Source of the DNA: Gnetum montanum
Taxonomy: Eukaryota; Streptophyta; Gnetopsida; Gnetales; Gnetaceae
Assembly (NCBI GenBank): GCA_015680685.1
Contig: MNCI01009017.1
Coordinates: forward strand, 43,542-107,541
Reading direction: 5' to 3'
Length of the DNA stretch: 64,000 nucleotides
A model generated the notes under the pieces. It was not told where the DNA came from. It worked only from the letters and a program-made list of their open reading frames with translations, and did not search any database. The position numbers and the translations under genes are program-made. Shown here piece by piece: positions 23,306 to 34,141 of this stretch (position 1 is the first letter of the stretch; the number at the start of each line of letters is the position of its first letter).

Positions 23306-24328
23306 TGATGAGCAACAAGGTACCCCCTATGTCCAACCATATGAATCACAAGAATTCATGCATGATTTGGTCAAATTCCATGGGTGGGACTAGTTGTGGC
23401 ATCTAGATTACTATCCATTAATTACAGTTCACTGTCTTCCCACTTGGACTAGTGGTTGCTTTGTCACATATGGTTTAGTCCAGGGTGATGAATATGATTT
23501 TTTTTATTTTATATTTTATTTTTCTATGATTAATAATAGATTGAAACTCAATTTATAATCAATTCAACTAATCTAATTACCAATTAATAATTAACTACCC
23601 TAACATAAGTATTTGATCCCACTTTCCATGCACATCTTGAACACATATGATGTTGCTAGGTTATCAAACATTAAGTGTTACTGGGGTTACCAAGAGTCAT
23701 ACGCATGCTTGAAGCGATTGTACTTATGTGCTTAATTAATTAACATGCATGAAAATGTAAATATTAACTCAGCACATAAAAAGTAAATTCCATGGAAAGT
23801 AAATGTAATCTAAGTCAAAGTGCTGCAATGAATAAGAATCAATCTCGATCTTATTGTCACTCATGGAATATGTCTAGGTACATTGCCAATTAAATAAGAA
23901 TTCATAAAACTAACTTAGATCCACTTTGTGGGTACTCATTGACTATTCTCTAAGATTATAGAATAAAACTACAAAAATTCAGCTACTCTATTGGCAAAAC
24001 TATGAAAACTATTTGCAAACCATGTGCCTAAGAGCTATATTTATAGGCTGGCCCATACCCCTTAATATCAAATATTTGACATTGCATCCTAGGCTCTGAC
24101 ATTGGGTACTTGATGTCAAGGCTCAATATTGGGTACCCGATATTAGGGCCTTATTATCATAGCCTTGTTATTGGAGCCTTGTTATTGGGACCTTGTTAGC
24201 AAAGCCTTATTATTGGAGCTAGGATATCAAGGCTAAGATATCAAAGCCAAGATATTAGAGCTAAGATATCAGAGCCAACCAAAAATTTAACTTTTTATCA
24301 GATAACTCAGCCAACTAATGATTCATCA
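23306..24328 (-). mobile_element. Solo LTR nested in the integrase of element D
   Basis: A 1023-bp LTR in minus orientation, TGATGAGC to TTCATCA, flanked by ATTAT on both sides (23301-23305 and 24329-24333). Removing it and one ATTAT restores the alignment with element A's integrase. It resembles the right LTR of element E. No internal sequence remains, as expected after LTR-LTR recombination. Confidence 0.93.
24105..24292. repeat. 15-bp tandem U3 array in the solo LTR
   Basis: About nine or more units of 14-16 bp: first GCCTTGTTATTGGA-like, then GCTAAGATATCAA-like. Together with GGGTACCCGATATT just upstream they fill the outer end of U3 with palindromic GATATC words. Confidence 0.8.
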
Positions 24329-24333
24329 ATTAT

Positions 24334-25445
24334 GTTGAGAGATGAATGGCTATTAAAATCCTCATGGCATGACATTTTAGGGATGTCCATCACTTCATCT
24401 GCTCCTATGACTACTATCAATGTGATGGTGGGATGACTACTGATATGGAAGGGCCCCAACAATGGATCCAACTACTAGAGCCCTTCAACATTTGGTGCAT
24501 TGATTTCATGGGATCCATTACTCCTATGTGTAATGGAAAGGTTTACATCATCATAGCTATTGACTACTATATGAAATGGGCATAAGCTATAGTTGTTACT
24601 AATTGCACATTCTCTACAGCAGTCTGGTTTATACAACGACATGTTTTAAATAGGTTTGGGATGCCATGTGCATTTATTTTTGATAATGGAACTCATTTTA
24701 TAGGCACCACTTTTTGAAAGCTTATGCAATGCTTAGGGGTTGAACATAAACTAACAACCCAATATGACTCCCAAGCCAATAGTCAAGTGTAGGCTACTAA
24801 TATGAAGATAATAAAAATACTAACAAGAACCATTAGTAAAATATAGGAGGTATTGGAGCTCAAAACTGAATGATGCCCTTTGGACTTATCATTTGACATG
24901 GAAACTTCTTATTGACTACTCTCCTTATGAGCTTATGTATGAAAAATTACCAACTCTTCCTATCCAAGTAGAGCTCCATACACTTTCAATAGCTTATGAC
25001 CTTTTCCTTGACTTAAATCTAGCATAAAAAGAATGGTTAATGAATCTCAACTTGCTCCATGAGAATTGACTAGTGGAACTATCATTAAATGAAGTGCATA
25101 AGGCATATAATAAACAACAACGTGCCCTTAGAATCAAGAAAGTAAAATTTCAACTAGGAGATAAGGTTTTATATTGTAATCCTACACACATGCCACAATG
25201 ATCAAAGTTTCAAACATTTTAGGAGGGACCTTATATTATTTATGAAACCTTTTCATCTAGGGCCATGCTAATTTACAAACCTAAAAGTCCAAACAAGAAA
25301 TTGCTAGTCAACACACAACAACTCAAGCCTTTTCATGAACCCAATATAGCCAATGACCACAACACCTCAATAGTTGGACAAACATGCTCAATTTTTTAGA
25401 TCTCTTCCTTTCAACTCAATCATGAGGAAGATGGCCATCCATGTT
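24334..25445 (+). pseudogene. Integrase of element D, 3' part (after the nested solo LTR)
   Basis: It continues with the CQCDGG-like end of the zinc domain, the first Asp in CIDFMGS (about 24495-24515), the second Asp kept in FDNGTHF (24682-24684), and the third site where the catalytic Glu codon has become TAG (24790-24792). The C-terminal part, ending in a PPT-like motif at 25419-25429, follows B and A closely. Many stops are present. Confidence 0.82.
25419..25429 (+). promoter_or_regulatory. PPT-like ATCATGAGGAA motif at the pol end (element D)
   Basis: Same position and context (CTTTCAACTCAATCATG) as the pol-end copies in A and B. It is slightly eroded here. Confidence 0.4.
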
Positions 25446-26660
25446 AATATCAAATAAAGTGGCTTTTCAGTTTTTTAAATTTTTTTTTACATCATTCTTA
25501 GTATGTTTTTCTCTTTCTTGAGTATTTTACAATTTTTTTATATTTTCTTTGTTAAAATTTTTCTTATGAGTATCTTTTCTTTCTTTATTGCTGCTAGGAC
25601 TTGGTGTAACTGTAGTTGCTAATTAATGGTGGTTTGTACTTTATAATGTTATTTAATTTCAAATGTCTAGATTCTATCTCTGAATTTTTGAAGTTGATAA
25701 CTAAGACATGGTTTCTTTTATGATAATAGGTAGTGAGTCCATGTCCTCCACTAATCCACACAACTCTATGATGTTTCCCTTTTTTGGAAATATGAGGTCC
25801 TTTCTTAAGATGAAACTTATAATGAACTTGTGACCTTAGTAGTTTTCAAACATGGAATGGATTACATGGTTAGACAATGGTGTGACTTCAAGGGAGTTTT
25901 ACACTTTTTGTACTTGCCTCTTCTTTGGGGTGCATTAGTATCTTCATGGATTCCTTGCCATTCCTATGTTGATCAATAACAGGAACCTAACTGTTTCCAT
26001 GGTGTGGTTCCCATTTTATAAACATAATAATAATAATAATAATGAGAATTCAAAGCATGTCCCTTAGACACAATAACGAGCTACAAGCATTGGTTATGGG
26101 GTTGGAAAGACATGTTACCCATGCCTGAAGGCATCCCTCTAACTAAGGCTCTCTTCATTTTCTACTTCTCTTTTCTTCTCTCTTTAGAATGATGATTAAT
26201 TTGTGAGGGTACTCTTGTTCCCTGGGGGTGGACTAGTCTAAGAGTGTTGATGCGAAGTCACTAGAAGTGGTTAGTCTTAATTAAGACTAAGGACGGATTT
26301 TATTTGGTCATATTAACCACAAAATCCATAAGGAACTTCATGTAATCACCATATAGGACTCCATTCCACACTATCTCATCCACCAATGCTCTTCATCACT
26401 TACCTCATTGCCTTTCTCATGTTTGTTTCAATGTCTTTATTTGATATAGTCAAAGTTTTTTGATGGTTTATTTGGTAATTTGGTCCTTAATTAATGGCAA
26501 TCATTAGTCATCCATGAAGTCCATAGATTCCTTGGTTTGAGGGCATGCAAGGGCATCAAAGGCATGAGCCTACTATGAGAAGGATTCACTCGCATACTCC
26601 TTGGTTGGGCTAGTTAAGTTTATCAGCCCTAAGGCATTTTTTCTTTCAAATCTTCTATAT
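25446..26660 (+). other. Conserved 3' tail of element D upstream of ORF2
   Basis: This stretch has no convincing ORF but aligns with the tails of A, B and E. Shared blocks are the TAATAGGTAGTGAGTCC box (about 25724-25740), an AATTCAAAGCATGTCCC/TTGGTTATGGGGTTGGAAAG block shared with E (26048-26110), and GGGCATCAAAGGCATGAGCC (about 26550). Conservation without a frame hints at a cis role or at a lost gene. Confidence 0.6.
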
Positions 26661-26859
26661 TCCATGTTGATTACATCTAGTTTTGCACTCCTTATCTAAT
26701 ATTCTCCACATGAATCTCCCTTTTTATGAATATTCTAGCCCTCTTCATGAATTCCATCATGTTCTTGGCTTTTCTAGCTTCCTTTAGACTTTAATTTTAT
26801 GCAAATACTCTTTGTTTTTCCTTAGCTTTTTTACATGCAAAATTTTTATCTATAGCTGT

Positions 26860-26918
26860 GTCAATGTGACCCTGTCAACGTGATTGCATCAATGTTGTAT
26901 ATAAAGCACCTATAAATA
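26860..26918 (+). promoter_or_regulatory. Internal promoter-like cassette before ORF2 of element D
   Basis: GTGTCAATGTGACC, CTGTCAACGTG and GCATCAATG recall the U3 repeats of the element's own LTRs. They are followed by two TATA-like boxes, TATATAAA (26898-26905) and TATAAATA (26911-26918). The layout copies that of the LTR promoter (repeat array, then TATA) about 0.4 kb before the ORF2 start. Confidence 0.4.
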
Positions 26919-27046
26919 GTGCAACCCTAAGTGCATTTTGCACAATTTCTCTCAAATGAACAAGGAGTTTTTGCTATTTCTAGAGCCCATAACTCATAAA
27001 TTACTTGTTTGATTATCTTTGTTCTTCAATCCTACAACTACTAGAG

Positions 27047-27328
27047 GTAAGCTCTACATTTTTTTTTATAAATTATTTTTTGAAGTTTTTGTAACTTCCA
27101 CAAGGTTTAACTAATAAAATAATATTAAAATCACTAATTTCTAAGAGTTAAAACTCTTTGAAAAACTTTGGTAGTCATCTATGCAAAATAATAATAAGAT
27201 AATATTAAAATAATCAGTTTTCCATAATCATAACATTGTCAAAGTGTAAAAAGATCAAACAAGACAAGGTATCAAAATGTTCTAAGTTACATAATAAATG
27301 CTAATCCTTGGTCATGTTGTGATTATAG
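27047..27328 (+). other. Putative leader intron before ORF2 of element D
   Basis: A strong donor, AGAG/GTAAGC (GT at 27047), and an acceptor, GATTATAG (AG at 27327-27328), bound a 282-bp AT-rich segment. The ORF2 ATG begins at the very next base, 27329. With the upstream TATA cassette this would make a short non-coding first exon. It is inferred from sequence only. Confidence 0.35.
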
Positions 27329-29957
27329 ATGGCACCTAGACTAAGGGATAAATGTGGTGTGGAGGCAGGACCATCCCAACCAAGGGATAAGTGGCCAAGA
27401 ACTAGAAGGGAACATCAACTAGAATAGCCCTAGGAATAAGTAGTTGAAATGCATGTAATGGGACCTCTTGGGAGAAGCTCAGAGTTGAATCTATCCAATA
27501 AATTTCTAAAGTTGAAATAGAGCAATTCCATTAGGATGAGACATTAGGACCAAGGCCAAACCTTAAGGTCACTTCGATGGATGCCTAGCTTAGACAAATT
27601 TGTTTCAAGGAGATCCAGAGTTTAGTTCTCCAAGAGTTGAACTTTGGTCCTTTCTTGGACCTTGCTCCAAAAGAAGTTAAAAATCAATTGCAAAATTCTT
27701 CCATGTGGTCCATTCTTACTTCTAGTGGATAATGGTACATGGAAGAAACATATCTCTTTTGGAACAACAGGCCGCTTGATGCCATTATGAAAATAAAGGA
27801 CATTAGTGTGTCCTACTTAGTGGAAGCCATCTCTCCAGCCCTTGGGTTGCTAGATAGTAGGGCAATGTTAGTAGAGATCTAAATATAAGAAAATCTAGAA
27901 GTAAAGAAGAAGTGGATGCAATAGTGCTATGGGGTTAATTACAAAGAATATAGTGCACTCACTAAGGTAGAGAGGACATATTTCAAAACTATGACCTACC
28001 ACCTCAATCCAATGGTGAGGTTGAGTAAAGTGACAACCTTCTCTACTTGTGCATGTGCCACTCTAAGTAGTAAATTCCTAGTCAATATCCCAAAAATGAT
28101 CTAGTTAGAGATCAAAAAATGCTTCAAGGAGAACGAGCATGGGAGAAAGGTACTTCCCTTTCCATCCTTGATTCAAAAATTATGTAGAAGAGGAGGAATA
28201 GCCCACTACTCTAATGACATCTTCCAACATGCTCCTACCACATCTTGGACAAAAATGATGAAAGAAAAAGTGCCACCAAAAGTACAAGAAGAGGAACAAT
28301 CACCACTAGCATCCACTAGTCAAGAGACAATGTTGAAGGCTCACACTACCATTAAGCACATGCAAAAACTCTGTGAGCAACTCTTGAAATAGCAATAGGT
28401 TGGACAAAGTGGTGATTTCTCTATCTACAAACTAGCATTGAGCCATCTGAACAAGGTCACTTGTACAATTAGCTGGTTGGACAACATGAAACCAATGTTT
28501 TCTACCCAATGAATATAGGTGCCCACAAGATTGAATCCTAGTGCTCAAGAGGTAATAGTGTTTCCTCTAGAATAATAGCAATTTCTAGAGATCTTTGAAA
28601 ACACAGCTACCTTCTCTGTGCTCTTGGAGGAGGATGAGGAGGTGACTACCCTTGTGATGTAGCATCAAGGATAGGAAATAGTGACTGAGGTAGTGGTTGA
28701 TAGAATGGGTAAAGCACTCAATGTTCTTATGGCTTTTGTGTTAGATATTGCTACACTCAAGGATGTGAAGATGTTTACAAGAGTAGAAAGTACAAGGTTT
28801 AGCATAGCCCAACATGAAGAATTACTGGAATGATTGGTTGGGACTAGGCAACTAGTTCTAGAGGTCTTTAACCTTCTAAAAAACATCATTGCAACCTAGT
28901 CAACAATCTTGGAGGCTAGGGACATAGGCATCATCTCCAATGCCCAAATTGCAATAGTTGCATATGAGACAATAGTAAGAGGATTTTGCCAAGGTAACCA
29001 TGGACCTTAGAAGGTTGGCTATAGAAAATAGAAATCTTTTGATGGAGGAAGTTCAAGCTCTTCATAAGAAATTAGTAATTAAGATCACCACCTGGAAAAA
29101 TGAGGCCCTCAAGTTTGAAAGGGTTAAAAATCACTACAAGAACTAGGTTGGACTTTTCAAAGGGGTCAATGAGAAAGATATCTAGCTAGTGAAGGCAATG
29201 ATGAACTATGCCCTCCAGCAACTCCAACAAGAAGTGGACTTGTGGCAGCCCATCTTTGATGGATTGAACATGTCAAACAAGGTAGAAATCCACCTCAAGG
29301 AGATGTAAATCAAAAAGATGATGGAGCATATGGAGTTAGCCAACCTCTGTTATGAAAAATTGGCAATGCTAACTATCAGAAGGCCAAGCTTAGAACTAGA
29401 AAAGAAAGTGGCTAGCTTGTAAATTTTGTATAAGTTTGAGTTGAAGCATCATAAGGAAGCAAAACAAAAGTTGGAAGTGGCCAATGCTAAACCCAAAGTT
29501 CTCAAAGTGTGATTCAAAAATCAATGATTAGTGGCTAAGAACTTGGCCAAGAGGATGAATAACTACTAGAAGCTGCAGAACACTATTAGAGCATTCAAAA
29601 TCAAATGTAGGCAATTTGTTGCTTAGTTTATCAATGTGAAGGAGTCTTTGCAATGCCTTGTTCATGGGATTTTCCTGTACCATTCCACATTGATGATGCT
29701 GCGTGGACTATGTATGATCCTTGGAGTAAGAAGGAGAAGATGAAGTCATTGCTAGATGCTTTTCATCTTCCACCAGCAATTGTAGATATAGCAGGATAGC
29801 CACAATTGCCACACCCTTAACCACAACTGCCACATGCACTTGAGGTAGGAGAAGGTCCTTTGGCATCTCAAGAGGCTCTATCTCCTAAGACTATCTAATT
29901 TTCTTCTTGTCCATAGCCACTAGAGGGGTTCAACTATCAAATTTTATAATGGTGTTT
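27329..29957 (+). pseudogene. ORF2 of element D: plant transposon-associated protein, decayed
   Basis: Reading from the ATG at 27329 (MAPRLRDKCG) the frame breaks at stops but shows a consistent protein-like make-up. A charged N-terminus is followed by a region resembling the domain annotated as putative plant transposon protein; its hallmark is near 28080-28200, with FPSLIQKLCRRGGI. A longer coiled-coil stretch (about 28980-29520) and a Pro/Gln-rich tail (about 29760-29890, PQLPHA) follow. Element E keeps a remnant of the tail at 35640-35760 on the minus strand, so the gene belongs to the element family. Its function is unknown; it occupies the env position but shows no clear signal or membrane segment. 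Confidence 0.5.
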
Positions 29958-30133
29958 AATTTTATTCTCATGAACAACTATCTTTGCAAAATTTATAAAT
30001 CCATACACTTGGGCACTTAGCAACAGTTTAAGTTAGTCTGAGTTAGTTAGTTAGTTAGTCAATGGTTTCATGCCTTCCCAAATTTTATAAGAAGCTTGTT
30101 CCTCTTATTCACTTGAGGATGAGTTTTCAGTCA

Positions 30134-30145
30134 ATCATGAGGGTA
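30134..30145 (+). promoter_or_regulatory. 3' polypurine tract of element D
   Basis: ATCATGAGGGTA directly precedes the TGATGA start of the 3' LTR, the position where plus-strand DNA synthesis is primed. Confidence 0.75.
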
Positions 30146-30990
30146 TGATGAATCATTGGTTGGTTGCATTGACATGTACCTGTCAATGCATCCTTGTCGA
30201 TGCGTGCTTGTCAATGCATGATCTGATGCATCGATGCATATGCATCAATGAAGTGTTTAGTATTGCCTATATAAATGCTTGCAACTACCGCATTTAAGGC
30301 ATTCATTCATTAGTAGCATAACTGAGCTCTTGTAGTTTATTCTTTTACAAGTTAGAATATTTTTAAAGTGCCAACAATAGGAGTTGAAAAGTGTATAGAT
30401 CATTATTTGAGCACCGATGTACTTAGACACTTCAATGTGAATGTCAATAATGATGAGCTTTCTTAATAGACCTTGTAGCACTTGGACTTAGCATAATATT
30501 TACTTTTTTGCACTTTACCATTATGAAATTTACTTTCATGTAATTAATTATGAATACTTAATGCACATAAGTACAACCACCTTGAGCATATGTTAATGCT
30601 TAGTAATCCTAGTAGCACTTACACTTGATAACCTAGTAGCATTAATATGTGTTTAAGGTGTGTATAGTAGGTAGGAATAGATGCTTATGTTAGGATTAGC
30701 TAAGGAATTAGATAATTTCTAGATAATTTAAGCACTTAATTACTTTAACTTCATACTTAGGAGGAATAGTCAAAAATATAAAAAGTTATACAAATCATGT
30801 ACCTCAGTTACACTTAACCATACTTTTGTATTCTCACAAGTGGAACTAGGAAGACAAGGATCATGTTTTTAAGATTCACTACCTTGATAATATGTATCTA
30901 GAAAGCTAAAGTCTATGGAATTCAACCAAATTGCTTCGTGAACACTAGTGATTCATATGGTTGGGCGTAGGAACTACTCACCACTCATCA
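30146..30990 (+). mobile_element. 3' LTR of element D
   Basis: The 845-bp LTR (TGATGAATCATT to CCACTCATCA) aligns end to end with 17133-18048. U3 repeats lie at 30165-30255, TATATAAAT at 30268-30276. Many C/T and G/A differences between the two LTRs show that the insertion is old. Confidence 0.9.
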
Positions 30991-31085
30991 ATGATAAAAA
31001 AGTGTAAGATAGAATTAGCTTGTAGAGCCATTTTTTTATTCTACAAGGGCTCACTCAAATTACTCTAACACATAAGCTTTTGTAT
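30991..31085. repeat. Right TSD of element D and resumption of the 85-bp tandem array
   Basis: ATGAT at 30991-30995 duplicates 17128-17132. The next 67 bases complete the unit begun at 17113 (TAGAATTAGCTTGTAGAGCC middle), and the next CTCT head is at 31063. Confidence 0.85.
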
Positions 31086-32110
31086 CCTACACATAATAAA
31101 GCTTATTTTCAAAAGTAAAAAAGCTATAAGGATTGAAAAGCTTTATATTTTCTCATTGCCATGTTAGCTTTTAGATTTATGCAATCTATAAAAAAAAAGA
31201 CCATGCCATGTCTACAAAATATAAATAGGAATTCTAAAATTATACTAAAAAAGCTATTATACAAAAAAGCTAGAGTCAATACTACTATAAAAGTGAGCTA
31301 AATCCATTAATGAAAACAAGAGTTTTTAGTGAAGCATAAAAAGTAGTTATAAGTAAAGCTAGTGATTTCCATGAGAAGGAGCCATTAGCACCAAGATAAA
31401 ATAACAAATTTCTTCTTCCTCTTCTTAACTTTTAATACTCACCTAAAGCTCATACAAGATATAGTAATGGAATCTTAGATGCAACAAGTATGCCTTCTTC
31501 TTCAGCTACTCTTCAATGGATTGGTAATAGTTATAGCTCACTTCCTCACATGCTTCTTCAATAGATTGGCAAGTGCTAGAAGAATGACAATGAAAATGGC
31601 TAAAAGGGATGAAGGCTATAAATTGAAGCTATTGGTCTTAGCTTGGGTAATTTTGTTTTTGGCCTTGTGCTTAAACTAGAATTTCTTTGGTGCTTCTCCT
31701 CTTCTTCTTCTTTTGTGTCTTTTCTATAAAAGCTCTATTTTCTTTTCTTAGGGAGCTTGGAAAACTCTTAAGTCTATATGTTTGGGACAAGGTAGAGTAT
31801 TTTCTCTTCCATTATGCTATGAAAGATATTTGCTATGATTTTGAGCTTGGGTTTATGCTCAATCTAGGACTATAAAATAAGCCCTATAAATTTCTTTTTA
31901 TTAATAGAATTACTCTACCCACTAGAGTTTAGGAAGATTTTTATTGTGGATGTAGGATGACAAATCTATTTACTATTTTACATGGGTGCTTTATTTTTTG
32001 CATTAAGTTTATTTGGGAATTTCTAGTAGTCATTTTACTAGTCTCTATTTAAATTAAATTTTTAGAAGGCCCTGATTCACCCTCTTCCCTCTTAGTGCCT
32101 TTAGCTATGT
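31086..32110 (+). other. Gene-free stretch, possibly an old Copia-type LTR
   Basis: Only short frames occur. A TATA-like ATAAAATAAGCCCTATAAA (about 31873-31892) and the phrase CCTGATTCACCCTCTTCCCTC (about 32070-32090) recall sequences seen near the LTRs of plant Copia elements. Neither the ends nor a TSD could be found. Confidence 0.3.
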
Positions 32111-32219
32111 TTAGGAAACAACATGAACTTCATTCATAGTTATCATCAAAAACTATGAACATGAAGTAGCTCAAGTATGTGACAAATATATAGGAGTATA
32201 ATACCATCGTAAGAAGTCA

Positions 32220-32480
32220 TATGAAGGAGGACACAGGAAAATATAAAGTTTCAATTGATGCACATAAAATAGTACTACAATTTAAGAAAGGGGACACAAT
32301 TACGATGAAGTTACGACCATATCAAATCCACTAGAAATATGCAAAAATGAAGTCTATGAGAAATGGTATGTTTCAAATTAAAAGAAATAATTTTGATAAT
32401 TTATATGAATTATTACTACATACAGGAATGAAAATCTCATTTGGTTTGAATGTCATGGACCACAAAAATGGACATCATAG
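32220..32480 (+). pseudogene. Relic of a Ty3-type integrase C-terminus
   Basis: In one frame, with a single stop near 32332, the translation shows FKKGDTITMKLRPYQI, then FQIKRN, NLYELLLH and ISFGLNVMD. This follows the pattern of the Ty3/gypsy integrase C-terminal region (GD-x-V-x3-LRP... GPF-x-I... NAY-x-L-x-LP... ISP-x-FNV-x-DL). The rest of the element is not identified. It is not from the Athila-like family, whose integrase tail differs. Confidence 0.5.
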
Positions 32481-34141
32481 GGAGGAAAAACCAATCAAAA
32501 CATTTCATCGTGAAGATAAGAGCCACAATCCTAAAACTAAAGGATTACACCATGATGGTGTCAAACAAAAATCATTTTCAACCATAGCTAATGAAGGTTC
32601 AAGCATGAGATTAAGGAGATCAACAAGATCAAGATGGCTTAATATGAGGTTTGCTAATTATTTACCAACTTTAGGGCAAGTTGGAATCCATAGTAGAAAT
32701 ATGACCAGGACATGATTAATTTTATTTATTATTTTATTATTTTTAACATTGTTCATTATGTGGCTAGATTGTCCCATGCATTTCTATCATAATCTATCAT
32801 TTTTTCCTCTGGGTATGCCTTAATTTTTAGCTAATGTTGTAATGATGGATGTCATCCTTTTGGGAAAATGTTCATGAATGCTAGGCATTGAGGTTTTTAA
32901 GCAATTATTGTTAGATACACGTGTTTCTAAGTATGTAATCACAAGCATGAGTGTGGATGTTAAGATCTATTTTTTATTAGGAAGGTTATGTTACTTTTTT
33001 GATACTCTTGTATCACCATTTTACCCCTGGTTTAATTCTCATCTTGTGATATCATGATTTTCTCCATCTATCTTATTGTGTTGTGGGATTTCACAAAATT
33101 TACAATGCCTAGGTCATTTGAGTGGTTGAATAGTTTATTTTCTAAGTGTCTTGGCTATGCCATTATTTCAAATCATTTCTATTTCACCAGCATGAAAGTT
33201 TTAATTTTTTGTTTGCATTCATCTATACAGTGATACATACACCATGAAGAAAACTTTCCAATATCATTCAAGGTACTCATGACATTGTTTATCTTCTAGT
33301 GTAGAATCCATGGTGTTGCTTGTTTTTAGCTTGAAATTATTTACATTCACTGTGTGTTGTCATTTCTAGGATCAAAAACATAGTTCTAAGTTTATGTAAG
33401 AAGAAAGAAGAAGGAAATGAAGAAAACTGTCATGTCTTGAAAGAGGAAGAGGAACAAGAAAAGGTACAAAAATTGGACATATTAATGTAACTAGGATCAT
33501 GGATATCCTACAAAGTTTGTAGGATAGGTTGAAGGTAATAGAGATGATAGAAAGAAGATCAATTCCCATGGTGGATGCTAGTAGTTATGATAAAAAGGAA
33601 ACCACTACAATCAAAGGTGTTGAGGAAGTTGGTCTATATAAAAACGTTTCACTACCAATGAATGCTATTTTCATAGATGGTGAAAGACATGAGAGGTTTT
33701 TACATGTTTTGTCTCAAGCTGGTAAGTAAGTTATAATTGATGTTCCTAGATTTAATGAGAATTTAGGTCAAGATGCCTTATTATATTGATTTCAAAAGAA
33801 GGGGTATTACTTTCAGTTGAAAAAAATAGAGGAAAGAAAGAGGGTGAAAATCAAAGTAACATGGTTGATAGGACTTTTTATCACATGATAGAAGAAGGTA
33901 TAGATGAACTATCATTTAAAGAAAAAGAAGAAAATCAAGAACTAGACTAGATATTTGTAGAAACTAAAAAGTACATTTTTATCCACTAATTACCGTAGGA
34001 ATGTATTTAAAGTTTTAGAAGTGAAAGTAGAGAGAAAATAGTATAATGAAGTAGACAAAGGAGTTTCATAATTTTTTTTTTCATTTTTAGATAATGGGGG
34101 GTACAAAGGAAGAAGTTGCTCATTATGTTGATGGTTTGCCC
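32480..34141. other. Stretch without recognisable genes
   Basis: A Lys/Arg-rich frame runs on to 32715 and another short frame lies at 33529-33729; neither has a motif I recognise. The AT-rich sequence may be more of the element whose integrase tail lies at 32220-32480. Confidence 0.4.

Larger units (their letters stand above)
17133..30990 (+). mobile_element. Element D: large, old Athila-like retrotransposon with second ORF
   Basis: A 13.9-kb plus-strand element bounded by related LTRs (17133-18048 and 30146-30990) and by ATGAT duplications. Internal order is eroded tRNA-Asp PBS, gag, protease, RT, RNase H, integrase, a shared 3' tail and then a 2.6-kb second ORF. A solo LTR sits inside integrase; without it the element is about 12.8 kb. 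Stop codons are frequent, often TAG or TAA where relatives have Gln, Trp or Glu codons, which fits deamination of methylated cytosines on either strand. It is long dead. Confidence 0.92.

Noticed and set aside
23306-24328. Insertion in D's integrase considered as an intron
   Set aside because: It has TGATGA...TCATCA LTR ends and perfect ATTAT duplications, so it is a solo LTR.
26026-26043. AAT trinucleotide run
   Set aside because: Ordinary microsatellite in the tail of D; no further structure.
31479-31875. Two short hydrophobic frames right of element D
   Set aside because: No domain, no homologous frame elsewhere in the window, and AT-rich composition readily gives Leu/Phe-rich frames.
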